Shown here: positions 1 to 5,124 of the stretch, one piece after another | Numbering within the stretch: the first letter of the stretch is position 1 | Layout: each line of letters opens with the position of its first letter | DNA from: Melioribacteraceae bacterium | GTDB taxonomy: Bacteria; Bacteroidota; Ignavibacteria; Ignavibacteriales; Melioribacteraceae | Assembly (NCBI GenBank): GCA_015486905.1 | Contig: WFQV01000276.1 | Coordinates: 1 to 5,283, forward strand | Direction: 5' to 3' | Length of the DNA stretch: 5,283 nt | Translations under genes and position numbers: made by a program | Notes under the pieces: model-generated | What the model saw: only the letters and a program-made list of their open reading frames with translations | The model's database searches: none | What the model was told of the DNA's origin: nothing

Positions 1-275
1 GTTACATCGTTCGCTCAATTCAAGAGCAAAGCAATAATATTCAGTCACTCGGACTTACACCGAGCATGTTTCAATCATTAACAGAGCAGCTTACGGCAGC
101 GCTGAATACTTTTGAGCAGTACGGTTATTTACCCGTACTGCTTACGCAAGCAACAATACGTCCCTACTTGTGGCGGTTCATTCATCCAGCATTTCCCGAT
201 GTTGCCGTGCTTTCTTACACTGAACTTCCCAATTACGTCGAAATAGAATTATTAGATAAAATAGAGGTCGAATAA
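1..275 (+). CDS. flhA: Flagellar export gate protein FlhA, C-terminal end (5' truncated by window)
   Basis: The reading frame is open from the left edge (first complete codon at base 3) to TAA at 273-275, giving about 91 visible residues. The internal ATG at 66 is not the start, because the frame continues upstream of it. The segment RPYLWRFIHPAFPDVAVLSY matches the end of the FlhA cytoplasmic domain, where 'RPYLRRfiEp.fPdvaVLSYnEl' is typical. FlhA is the large inner-membrane protein of the flagellar type III export gate; its cytoplasmic ring receives chaperone-substrate complexes. Only the last soluble subdomain is present, so no membrane segments are visible. The stop codon overlaps the flhF start by one base (TAATG), which supports the identification because flhA-flhF-flhG is a common flagellar gene order. 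The tail after VLSYTELPNYVEI diverges from the usual ending, as is common in this family. Confidence 0.87.
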   Translation, partial: YIVRSIQEQSNNIQSLGLTPSMFQSLTEQLTAALNTFEQYGYLPVLLTQATIRPYLWRFIHPAFPDVAVLSYTELPNYVEIELLDKIEVE

Positions 276-1384
276 TGAAGATTAAAAAAATAAAAGGAGA
301 AAATCTTCGTGACGCAACCGAGAGGGTCAAAAACGAATTCGGTGACGATGCAATTATTCTTTCATCCAAAATTTACGAGGATGAAATTACGCATAAACAA
401 ATATTTGAATTGACGGTCGGAATTGATGCGGAACCGGAAATAGACAACGATGATATTTCGGAAGAAGGAAGGGAAGAAATTGTTCAAGAACTTGAAAAGA
501 AACTAAGAACTGTTCACGGAGAAGAAGGAGTGATAACTATTGCTCCCTCCAAGGGAATTCCAAAATTCTCGGTATCTTCACCTGAAAATGAAAAAGTAAC
601 AAAAAAAGATTTGAAAGAGGTTATTGAACTCCTTAAAATAATGGAGGTTGACGTTGAAATTATTAAAATCGTGATGGACCATCTGAAAAATTCAAAAGTA
701 CTTCTGACCAAAGCAAACCTGAAGAAACACGTTTTGGCAATTTTGTCTTCTATGATAAATACAACGAAGTTAAATATTAAGAAATCTTCCGAACCTACGA
801 TTGTTGCCGTTGTGGGTCCTACGGGAGTCGGCAAAACGACATGCATTGCAAAATTGGCGGCAATTACTAAAATACTTCATAAATTGGAAGTGGGAATTGT
901 TACAATCGACACTTACAGATTGGGAGCAATCGACCAATTGAAAATCTTTTCGGAAATAAGCGACATCGACCTTTTGGTTGCTTACGAATTAAAAGATGTC
1001 CCTGCCATATTGGAAAAATTCAAAGACAAGGATTTGATTTTAATTGATACCGTTGGACGCAGCCAAAAGAATCGGAACGAGTTAGCGACAATTAAATCTT
1101 TCTTGAGGAAATTTAAGCCGAAAGAAACTTACCTGGCACTTAGTTCGACCTCATCGAAGAAAAATCTTTTCGATGTTTCGGAAAGGTTTAAAATTTTTGA
1201 CTACACTGCTTTGATTTTTACCAAAGTTGACGAAGCGGTTGATTTCGGCAATCTTTTGAACGTCTCCTTGAACATGGCAAGTCCGATTGTTTATTTAACA
1301 AACGGTCAAGTAATTCCGGATGATATTATTGCTGCGGAATCCGATTTTATTGCAAAAATAATTTATAGCGGGAGGTTGAATTGA
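275..1384 (+). CDS. flhF: Flagellar biosynthesis GTPase FlhF (SRP-family)
   Basis: This is a complete 369-residue protein, close to the usual FlhF length. It has the three-part FlhF layout: a basic N-terminal B domain (about 1-100, beginning MKIKKIKGENLRDATERVK), a helical N domain (about 108-170) and an SRP-type GTPase G domain (about 173-369). G motifs are visible in order: G1 GPTGVGKT (181-188), G2 DTYR (212-215), G3 DTVGR (258-262), G4 TKVDE (316-320) and the closing LTNGQVIPDD (341-350). The G3 motif is usually DTAGR, so the valine is a mild departure. FlhF is a homodimerising membrane-associated GTPase that recruits early flagellar parts to the assembly site, usually a cell pole. Its GTP hydrolysis is stimulated by FlhG. 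The ATG overlaps the flhA stop, and AGAGGT at 263-268 lies 6 bases upstream. The stop overlaps the flhG start by one base. Confidence 0.96.
   Translation: MKIKKIKGENLRDATERVKNEFGDDAIILSSKIYEDEITHKQIFELTVGIDAEPEIDNDDISEEGREEIVQELEKKLRTVHGEEGVITIAPSKGIPKFSVSSPENEKVTKKDLKEVIELLKIMEVDVEIIKIVMDHLKNSKVLLTKANLKKHVLAILSSMINTTKLNIKKSSEPTIVAVVGPTGVGKTTCIAKLAAITKILHKLEVGIVTIDTYRLGAIDQLKIFSEISDIDLLVAYELKDVPAILEKFKDKDLILIDTVGRSQKNRNELATIKSFLRKFKPKETYLALSSTSSKKNLFDVSERFKIFDYTALIFTKVDEAVDFGNLLNVSLNMASPIVYLTNGQVIPDDIIAAESDFIAKIIYSGRLN
1371..1376 (+). promoter_or_regulatory. Ribosome binding site that decides the flhG start
   Basis: GGAGGT lies inside the last codons of flhF. It is 7 bases from the ATG at 1384 but only 4 bases from the in-frame TTG at 1381. 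The spacing favours the ATG, which gives a one-base TGATG overlap with the flhF stop and a protein starting MPNQAEKLR. Confidence 0.75.
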
Positions 1385-2208
1385 TGCCGAACCAGGCGGA
1401 AAAGTTAAGGATATTAACGGCTTCTTCTTCGGGCAATAATGTTTTAATTCCCAATTCCGTTGCGGTTGTCTCCGGCAAAGGTGGAACGGGTAAAACTTTT
1501 TTCGCAGTCAATTTTGCCAAACATTTATCCGAAATGGGTAAAAAAGTTCTGCTTGTGGACCTCGATATTAATTTTGCCAATGTTCATCTCGCTTTGAACG
1601 TTGAGCCGGAAAGGACGATGTTCGATTTTTTTACGCAAAGGGATTTGTTCGAGGAAATAATTTTCCGCTACAATAATAATTTTCATCTGATTTTCGGCGA
1701 AAGCGGAAATTTCGATTATTTACCGGAGGTTTCGGACGTTAAAAATTTAATTAAAAATATTGAAAAAATTTCAGCAAAATACGACGTTATTATTTTCGAC
1801 AATTCATCCGGAATTTCCGAAGAGCTTTTTACCGCTGTCCGGAGTGTGGAATATTCTTTTGTAGTTCTTAATCCGGAAGTAACCTCGGTACTCGATTCTT
1901 ACGTTATCCTCAAAGCGTTTAAGAGGAAAAAAATTCACAACAAGATGTTTGTTGTGGTTAATAAATTAAATCCTGATGAAAAAGGGGAGAGCGTTTACGT
2001 TAATATTCGTAAAGCGGCGGAGAAATTTCTAAAATTTTCACCCGAATATCTCGGCGCCATTCCGTCGGACGAATCCGTCACCGAGGCATTTTCCGCTCTA
2101 AAGCCACTCGAAAATATTAACCCCTCTTCGGTTGCGTATTCGGAAATTAAAAACCTGGCTGAAAAGTTTTTAAAGGAAACTTACAAATTGGACAAAAAGA
2201 CAGGGTAG
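1384..2208 (+). CDS. flhG: Flagellum number regulator FlhG (MinD-like ATPase; FleN/YlxH)
   Basis: This is a 274-residue MinD/ParA-type ATPase directly behind flhF. The deviant Walker A motif GKGGTGKT is at 31-38, with the signature lysine. It is followed by LLVDLDINFANVHLAL (56-71, Walker A') and the Walker B-like IIFDNSSGIS (136-145), where FlhG proteins usually read D(T/S)(G/P)AGIS. Later segments, VVVNKL (190-195) and LGAIPSDESV (223-232), also fit the MinD/FlhG fold. Residues 3-9 (NQAEKLR) match the DQAxxLR activator helix with which FlhG stimulates FlhF GTPase activity; the first Asp is replaced by Asn. FlhG limits flagellar number by cycling between the membrane-bound ATP dimer and free monomer. 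The C-terminus (AEKFLKETYKL, about 259-269) could be the amphipathic membrane helix. This is the last flagellar gene visible; the next gene is convergent. Confidence 0.94.
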   Translation: MPNQAEKLRILTASSSGNNVLIPNSVAVVSGKGGTGKTFFAVNFAKHLSEMGKKVLLVDLDINFANVHLALNVEPERTMFDFFTQRDLFEEIIFRYNNNFHLIFGESGNFDYLPEVSDVKNLIKNIEKISAKYDVIIFDNSSGISEELFTAVRSVEYSFVVLNPEVTSVLDSYVILKAFKRKKIHNKMFVVVNKLNPDEKGESVYVNIRKAAEKFLKFSPEYLGAIPSDESVTEAFSALKPLENINPSSVAYSEIKNLAEKFLKETYKLDKKTG

Positions 2209-2308
2209 TTCCAAATGTTGTTTTGAGTGAAGATGTTCTTTTATTTGATAAAAATATTACTATTGGAAATGAAAAAATAAATTTGATTAAAACATTTATC
2301 TTTTGAAA

Positions 2309-2875
2309 TCACAAATGATACGTACTCACAAAAGTTAGTAGAACGAAGACGGGGCTTAGCTCATACTTAGACCCCGTTCTTTCCAGCGGGGACACAGGAT
2401 TATCTCTCCCCGCAGTTCTTTTGCGGGGCTTCGAGATGAATCCTTTATAACGTTGGGCTTTTTTGTAGATTTCAATATTGAATTTTTTAGTTGCCCGCAA
2501 TAAAGCATTGTCTAAAGTTGCTAAGGGCAAATTTTTTCTTTTAGCCAACTCCAAATAAGAAGCATCGTATGTAGATAATTGAGCTTCACGTGCTAACATG
2601 AAAATATTCATTATAATTTTCTCAGAGACTTGCTGTTCAATATCAATAGGTAATTCAGACAGTAGTTCCCAAAACCGAACACTATCAATATATTTTAATC
2701 TTTCTCTTCTCTCAGCAACTACTAATACGTTTCCTACTTCAAGAGGCCAAATGCACGGAACAATAGCATGCACGTATTTTAAAGACTCCAAAACATTATC
2801 AGCATATTGGTTGGCCTCATCAGCAAAACACCATGACATTACAACAGAATTATCAATTACAACTGCATGCTGCAT
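2309..2875 (-). CDS. vapC: PIN-domain ribonuclease toxin (VapC-like) with repeat-encoded C-terminal extension
   Basis: The predicted protein has 188 residues. Residues 1 to about 140 form a normal-length PIN domain with the acidic metal-binding residues in place: D8 in VIDNSVVMSW, E46 in WPLEVGN, D104 in TYDASYLELA and D122 in ATLDNALL. PIN toxins of this class are Mg2+-dependent RNases that usually cut tRNA or rRNA and are neutralised by the antitoxin encoded just upstream. The ATG (2873-2875) overlaps the stop of the Phd-type antitoxin by one base (TAATG), giving tight coupling. Residues about 145-188 (KPRKRTAGRDNPVSPLERTG and beyond) do not look like PIN sequence. They are translated from the GC-rich double-hairpin repeat at 2349-2428, so the native end was probably lost or overrun when that element arrived. 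The extended protein may still fold, because the complete catalytic core precedes it. The family assignment is strong; activity is inferred. Confidence 0.86.
   Translation of the reverse strand: MQHAVVIDNSVVMSWCFADEANQYADNVLESLKYVHAIVPCIWPLEVGNVLVVAERRERLKYIDSVRFWELLSELPIDIEQQVSEKIIMNIFMLAREAQLSTYDASYLELAKRKNLPLATLDNALLRATKKFNIEIYKKAQRYKGFISKPRKRTAGRDNPVSPLERTGSKYELSPVFVLLTFVSTYHL
2349..2428. repeat. GC-rich palindromic element (two tandem hairpins)
   Basis: Blocks of GGGG and CCCC alternate through this AT-rich region. One hairpin is at 2372-2391 (CCCCG/CGGGG, 5 bp). A second at 2408-2428 has the 7-bp stem CCCCGCA/TGCGGGG around a 7-base loop. ACGGGG at 2349-2354 can pair alternatively with CCCCGT at 2372-2377. 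Both hairpin loops contain GTTCTTT, so the two look like diverged copies of one unit. The element lies inside the 3' end of the PIN-toxin frame and differs in sequence from the 201-bp repeats to its right. It could also stabilise mRNA ends between the convergent operons. A T-tract is absent, so it is not a clear intrinsic terminator. Confidence 0.7.
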
Positions 2876-3114
2876 TAATCTCTACCTATCTCAATCGAGG
2901 CTTTTAAATCGAGTCCTTGTAATTTCTTGTCTTTTCTAAATTGCTTTAACTGCTCGATGGTTTTAGAAGATGCATATTTATTTCTATCATTATAAGGAGA
3001 TAATACAGCAACAGGAACACCATGCTTAGTTATAATGATTTTTTCGCCTTTAGAGACTTTATCAAGCAATTTAGGTAAATGAGTTTTTGCCTCATATGCT
3101 CCTACTTGATTCAT
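2875..3114 (-). CDS. Phd/YefM-family antitoxin
   Basis: A 79-residue protein typical in size and shape of Phd/YefM antitoxins. The N-terminal DNA-binding half reads MNQVGAYEAKTHLPKLLDKV, then GEKIIITKHGVPVAVLSP (23-40), which is the family's hallmark 'G..iiITr.GkPvAvL.P' segment. The C-terminal half (about 41-79) is charged and predicted to be flexible, ending KASIEIGRD; this part normally wraps the toxin. Such proteins neutralise the partner toxin and repress their own operon. The stop overlaps the start of the PIN toxin by one base, so the two form one operon. GGGAG (complement of 3122-3126) lies 7 bases before the ATG. The 67 bases between the start and repeat R1 must hold the promoter; TATAAA on the - strand is present there, but no convincing -35 box accompanies it. 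Confidence 0.88.
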   Translation of the reverse strand: MNQVGAYEAKTHLPKLLDKVSKGEKIIITKHGVPVAVLSPYNDRNKYASSKTIEQLKQFRKDKKLQGLDLKASIEIGRD

Positions 3115-3181
3115 AAAATTTCTCCCACTATTTTTATACCAGTCTAAAAGATGCCACTAATACTTTTTTCTATTCTAAGTC

Positions 3182-3382
3182 TAACGGCGAGGTTTTTCAC
3201 CCGCCGCCGAAAACCGAAACGCCGAGTTAAAAAGCCAATGCCTTAAATTATTTCAAAATTTTTACTTATTCGCTATTGTTAATTTACAACATTTTACTAT
3301 CAAAAAACAAACACTAAATTTACTTAACCTTACAATGCAAAAAACGCACCGCCTTAGGCGGGCGGTTGATAAAGCCGGTTAT
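3182..3382. repeat. 201-bp interspersed repeat, copy R1
   Basis: This copy aligns without gaps to R2 (4104-4304), with 9 mismatches over 201 bases by hand count; the flanks on both sides are unrelated. It starts TAACGGC and ends GCCGGTTAT, so its ends are complementary apart from one unpaired G. The interior is AT-rich, with GC-rich arms (CACCCGCCGCCG near the left end, CCGCCTTAGGCGGGCGG near the right). Its right end is 36 bases from the stop of the vapC gene at 3419, and its left end is 67 bases from the start of the phd-like gene. Read on the - strand, its far end is GTTAGAC, which fits the GTTRRRY core of integron attC sites. No gene is carried: the short + strand frame beginning at 3335 is a chance frame. 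Confidence 0.93.
3339..3361 (-). terminator. Terminator-like hairpin inside R1, downstream of vapC
   Basis: On the - strand the stem CCGCC-TAA-GGCGG (3361-3349) is followed by TGCG and then six T (3344-3339). It sits about 58 bases past the vapC stop and in the direction of the TA transcript, so it could end that transcript. The four-base gap before the T-run makes it an imperfect intrinsic terminator. Confidence 0.45.
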
Positions 3383-3418
3383 TTGGCATTTCATTTTGAC
3401 AACACAAAGGATGACAAA

Positions 3419-3811
3419 TTATCCAACTGTTGCGACATGAGAATAACTAAGAATCTTATTATCAGAGGTGACAAGTGGACAATTATAAATTCTCGCCGTC
3501 GCCACAATAATCTGATCAGCAGGATCCCGATGAAATTCACCAGGTAATCGAGTGGACTCTACAGCAATCTCTGGTGTCAATTCAAGTATGCTAATACCCG
3601 GATAATTTAACGCTTGTTTAAACCATTTATCTATTGAGCATGGGAGTTTTAACCTACGATACTCAACCAGTTTTGCTATTTCCCAAACTGAAATTGCGCT
3701 GACACCAATCACATCCGTTTCATTCGTTGCTATTGTTTGCTCTTGAACTTTGGAGAGATTCTCATTACCATGCACCCACCAGACAAATATGTGCGTATCG
3801 AGTATTATCAT
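3419..3811 (-). CDS. vapC: PIN-domain ribonuclease toxin (VapC-like)
   Basis: A 130-residue PIN protein of standard length. Motifs in order are ILDTHIFVWW (3-12, D5), VSAISVWEIAKL (37-48, E44), RDPADQIIVATAR (95-107, D96 and D99) and LVTSDNKIL (113-121, D117), ending SHVATVG. The DTH start and DPADQIIVATA block mark the VapC-like group often annotated 'type II TA system VapC family toxin'. The expected activity is Mg2+-dependent endoribonuclease, held inactive by the upstream antitoxin. The ATG overlaps the antitoxin stop in an ATGA arrangement (4 bases), so the pair is translationally coupled. The sequence is clearly different from the other PIN toxin in the window, and the two have unrelated antitoxins, so this is not a simple duplication. 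All key acidic residues are present, so the gene looks intact. Confidence 0.92.
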   Translation of the reverse strand: MIILDTHIFVWWVHGNENLSKVQEQTIATNETDVIGVSAISVWEIAKLVEYRRLKLPCSIDKWFKQALNYPGISILELTPEIAVESTRLPGEFHRDPADQIIVATARIYNCPLVTSDNKILSYSHVATVG

Positions 3812-4017
3812 CTCAAAACTATCCAGTCACTTTCAACAACGCTATCGAACGGTTTTATGTAGTTTATCGGAGTTCCCCGAAGAGGATACTTTTTTTGTGC
3901 CTTATTTTTACGCTTACGCACCAATATTTCAACTTTTTCTCCTTTCGCGAAAGGTAAGCCCTTAATGGATATCGTCCCATCTTTAGATATAGTTGTTTCA
4001 ATACGAATAGCTTGCAT
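3808..4017 (-). CDS. VapB-like antitoxin (small protein preceding vapC)
   Basis: A 69-residue protein. The N-terminal half, IETTISKDGTISIKGLPFAK followed by GEKVEILV, has the short beta-rich 'I...i..dG.I.l.gLPf..G..VEv.v' pattern of small AbrB-like or DUF2281-like antitoxins. The C-terminal half (KYPLRGTPINYIKPFDSVVE, then SDWIVLR) resembles the toxin-binding tail seen in proteins that precede DTH-type PIN toxins. It should repress its own promoter and neutralise the VapC encoded next to it. GAGGT lies 8 bases before the ATG on the - strand. A good promoter candidate is at 4066-4094. The coupling to vapC by a 4-base overlap is the strongest functional evidence. The exact antitoxin family is uncertain from sequence alone. 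Confidence 0.82.
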   Translation of the reverse strand: MQAIRIETTISKDGTISIKGLPFAKGEKVEILVRKRKNKAQKKYPLRGTPINYIKPFDSVVESDWIVLR

Positions 4018-4065
4018 TTCAGACCTCGCTTTATGCTTTTGATTTTATCGTTATTTTACTACCTC

Positions 4066-4094
4066 ATAATAATGAATGCTGAGATTATTCGCAA
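4066..4094 (-). promoter_or_regulatory. Candidate promoter of the vapB-like/vapC operon
   Basis: On the - strand TTGCGA (complement of 4089-4094) and TATTAT (complement of 4066-4071) are separated by exactly 17 bases. Compared with TTGACA and TATAAT they match 4 and 5 of 6 positions. The site lies between repeat R2 and the antitoxin start, about 49 bases before the ATG, so the TA pair has its own promoter within its unit. Confidence 0.45.
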
Positions 4095-4103
4095 TTTGCC
4101 ACG

Positions 4104-4304
4104 TAACGGCTTCGCTTTTCACCCGCCGCCGAAAAACAAAACGCCGAGTTAAAAAGCCAATGCCTAAAATTATTTCAAAATTTTTACTTATTCGCTATTG
4201 TTAATTTACAACATTTTACTATCAAAAAACAAACACTAAATTTGCTTAACCTTACAATGCAAAAAACGCACCGCCTTAGGCGGGCGGGTGATAAAGCCGG
4301 TTAT
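4104..4304. repeat. 201-bp interspersed repeat, copy R2
   Basis: This copy has the same length and orientation as R1 and about 95% identity. It is the better paired copy. From the ends inward, TAAC pairs with GTTA, GGCTT with AAGCC (after one unpaired G), and TCACCCGCC with GGCGGGTGA, leaving a long AT-rich middle. The complementarity extends outward with one mismatch (CACGTAAC / GTTATGTG). The right end is 23 bases from the higA stop and the left end is 86 bases from the antitoxin start, mirroring R1. On the - strand it therefore follows higBA immediately and precedes the next TA unit's promoter. It encodes no protein. Confidence 0.93.
4261..4283 (-). terminator. Terminator-like hairpin inside R2, downstream of higA
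   Basis: This is the same structure as in R1. The - strand stem CCGCC-TAA-GGCGG (4283-4271), a TGCG spacer and six T (4266-4261) follow the higA stop by about 45 bases. Conservation between the two copies simply follows from repeat identity, so it is not independent proof of function. Confidence 0.45.
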
Positions 4305-4327
4305 GTGTGCTTTATGCAACTAAATTT

Positions 4328-4696
4328 CTATTTCATCAACTCGTAATTTTTTACCAATAGTGATGCGGATAAATGTAACATCTTTTCAAGTTTTCTAATC
4401 ATATCCACTGTTAATCTTTTCTTTTTGTTCAAAACTTCCGAGACTCTACTTTTGCCGCCTATTATGCCAACTAAATCCTTTTGCCTTATATTCATTTCTT
4501 CCATTCTGATTTTAATCGCTTCAATCGGGTCGGGTGCTTCGATAGGGAAATGCTGATTTTCATAGTTTTCTATTAGCAATGATAATATTTCCGCTTCATC
4601 ACCTTCCTTTGATTTTGGAGGGGAATCAAATATTTTCTCAAGTCTTTTCAGAGCTTTTTCGTAATCTTTTTCTGTTCTAATTGGACTGATGTTCAT
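4328..4696 (-). CDS. higA: HigA-type antitoxin with HTH domain
   Basis: A 122-residue protein in the long HigA class that accompanies HigB toxins. The N-terminal part (about 1-55) is helical and acidic, with TEKDYEKALKRLEKIFDSPP then EGDEAEILSLLIENYE, a pattern common in these antitoxins. A Cro/C1-type helix-turn-helix follows at about 68-95 (MNIRQKDLVGIIGGKSRVSE then VLNKKKRLT), with a helical tail. It should bind and inhibit HigB and repress the operon, probably at the palindrome upstream of higB. It begins 11 bases after the higB stop; AAGGGT (complement of 4704-4709), overlapping that stop, is a ribosome site 7 bases from the ATG. Toxin-first order is normal for higBA and unlike the other two TA pairs here. 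Confidence 0.92.
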   Translation of the reverse strand: MNISPIRTEKDYEKALKRLEKIFDSPPKSKEGDEAEILSLLIENYENQHFPIEAPDPIEAIKIRMEEMNIRQKDLVGIIGGKSRVSEVLNKKKRLTVDMIRKLEKMLHLSASLLVKNYELMK

Positions 4697-4707
4697 AGTG
4701 TTTACCC

Positions 4708-5004
4708 TTAAACTGTTTCAGCATTTATTTTATCATATTCTGCGTGAGTCCCTATAAATCTAATGAAAGCCCATTGTCTTTCATAATTGAATTTGACAAT
4801 CAACCGGTATGAATTCCCTTTAATATTGAAGACAACTCTATTATCACGCAAAATACTTGCACTTGCAAATGTTTCTTTTATCTCATTTGGATTATTCCAT
4901 TTTGAAAATTTTACCGTTTCATACCAAGTCTTCAAATACTGTTCACAATCGGAATGCTTTTCCCAATATTCTCGCAAAGTTTTTTTAGCAATAATTCGCT
5001 TCAT
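4708..5004 (-). CDS. higB: HigB-type mRNA interferase toxin
   Basis: A 98-residue protein starting MKRIIAKKTLREYWEKHSDC. The conserved blocks of the HigB_toxin family are all visible: TLREYWEKH (9-17), LKTWYETVKFSKWNNP (24-39), NRVVFNIKGNSYRLIVKFNY (55-74) and IRFIGTHAEYDKINA (81-95). HigB proteins are RelE-fold endoribonucleases that cut translated mRNA on the ribosome. The frame stays open upstream to an ATG at 5082, but the added 26 residues (MLNNLFFDNCSLLKNF and on) are not part of the family and are translated from a nested palindrome. The internal ATG at 5004 gives the family-standard start. Its ribosome site is weak and purine-rich (AAGAAAAG) and lies in one arm of that palindrome. higA follows after 11 bases. 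Confidence 0.93.
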   Translation of the reverse strand: MKRIIAKKTLREYWEKHSDCEQYLKTWYETVKFSKWNNPNEIKETFASASILRDNRVVFNIKGNSYRLIVKFNYERQWAFIRFIGTHAEYDKINAETV

Positions 5005-5008
5005 AAAA

Positions 5009-5076
5009 AATAATCTTTTCTTCAAATATAATAAAAAGTTCTTTAAAAGAGAACAATTATCAAAGAAAAGATTATT
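5009..5076. promoter_or_regulatory. Nested inverted repeat in the higBA leader
   Basis: A perfect 14-bp inverted repeat has arms at 5009-5022 (AATAATCTTTTCTT) and 5063-5076 (AAGAAAAGATTATT). The 40 bases between them contain a second stem at 5038-5054 (GTTCTTT, three A, AGAGAAC; one G-U pair in RNA). The arm nearest higB ends 5 bases before its ATG and contains the only ribosome-site-like sequence, AAGAAAAG. In mRNA the outer stem would cover that site. As DNA it could instead be the HigA operator. It is seen directly in the sequence; its role is inferred. Confidence 0.75.
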
Positions 5077-5085
5077 GAGCAACTA

Positions 5086-5119
5086 CAAAAATATTAGAAT
5101 GATATAATAAAACACGCAA
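5086..5119 (-). promoter_or_regulatory. Possible higBA promoter of Bacteroidota type
   Basis: On the - strand TATTTTTG (complement of 5086-5093) fits the TAnnTTTG -7 element of Bacteroidota promoters. A TTG (complement of 5117-5119) lies 23 bases upstream, at the loose end of the usual spacing. If real, transcription would start close to the outer edge of the palindrome at 5076, making that palindrome the 5' leader. The match is short and the region is AT-rich, so chance is possible. Confidence 0.28.
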
Positions 5120-5124
5120 TCACA

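Noticed and set aside
514..846. 110-residue - strand frame inside flhF
   Set aside because: It is a shadow of the flhF GTPase-domain coding sequence and has no ribosome site or recognisable motif.
1381..1383. TTG start for flhG
   Set aside because: It is only 4 bases from GGAGGT; the next codon, ATG at 1384, has normal spacing and couples to the flhF stop.
2163..2306. Short + frame after flhG (…VVPNVVLSEDVLLFDKNITI…)
   Set aside because: It is open for only about 47 codons, overlaps flhG, has no ribosome site or usable start and resembles nothing I recognise; a decayed gene tail is possible but unsupported.
2598..2939. 113-residue + strand frame
   Set aside because: It is antisense to the PIN toxin and Phd-type antitoxin, which have clear family motifs and a 1-bp start/stop overlap.
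3335..3547. 70-residue + strand frame starting inside R1
   Set aside because: It starts in the repeat and runs antisense through the 3' end of vapC; its sequence resembles no protein, and the vapC frame on the other strand has all PIN motifs.
2875..4017. The two antitoxin-PIN pairs as a duplication of one operon
   Set aside because: The toxins differ in length and in all motif contexts, and the antitoxins belong to different families (Phd/YefM versus a short VapB-like protein).
3182..4304. R1/R2 as ends of a composite transposon
   Set aside because: They are in direct orientation and carry no transposase, the third copy continues the series, and no clear target duplication flanks them.
5005..5082. 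N-terminal extension of higB to the ATG at 5082
   Set aside because: The extra 26 residues are translated from the leader palindrome and lie outside the HigB family, whose proteins start at the equivalent of MKRII.
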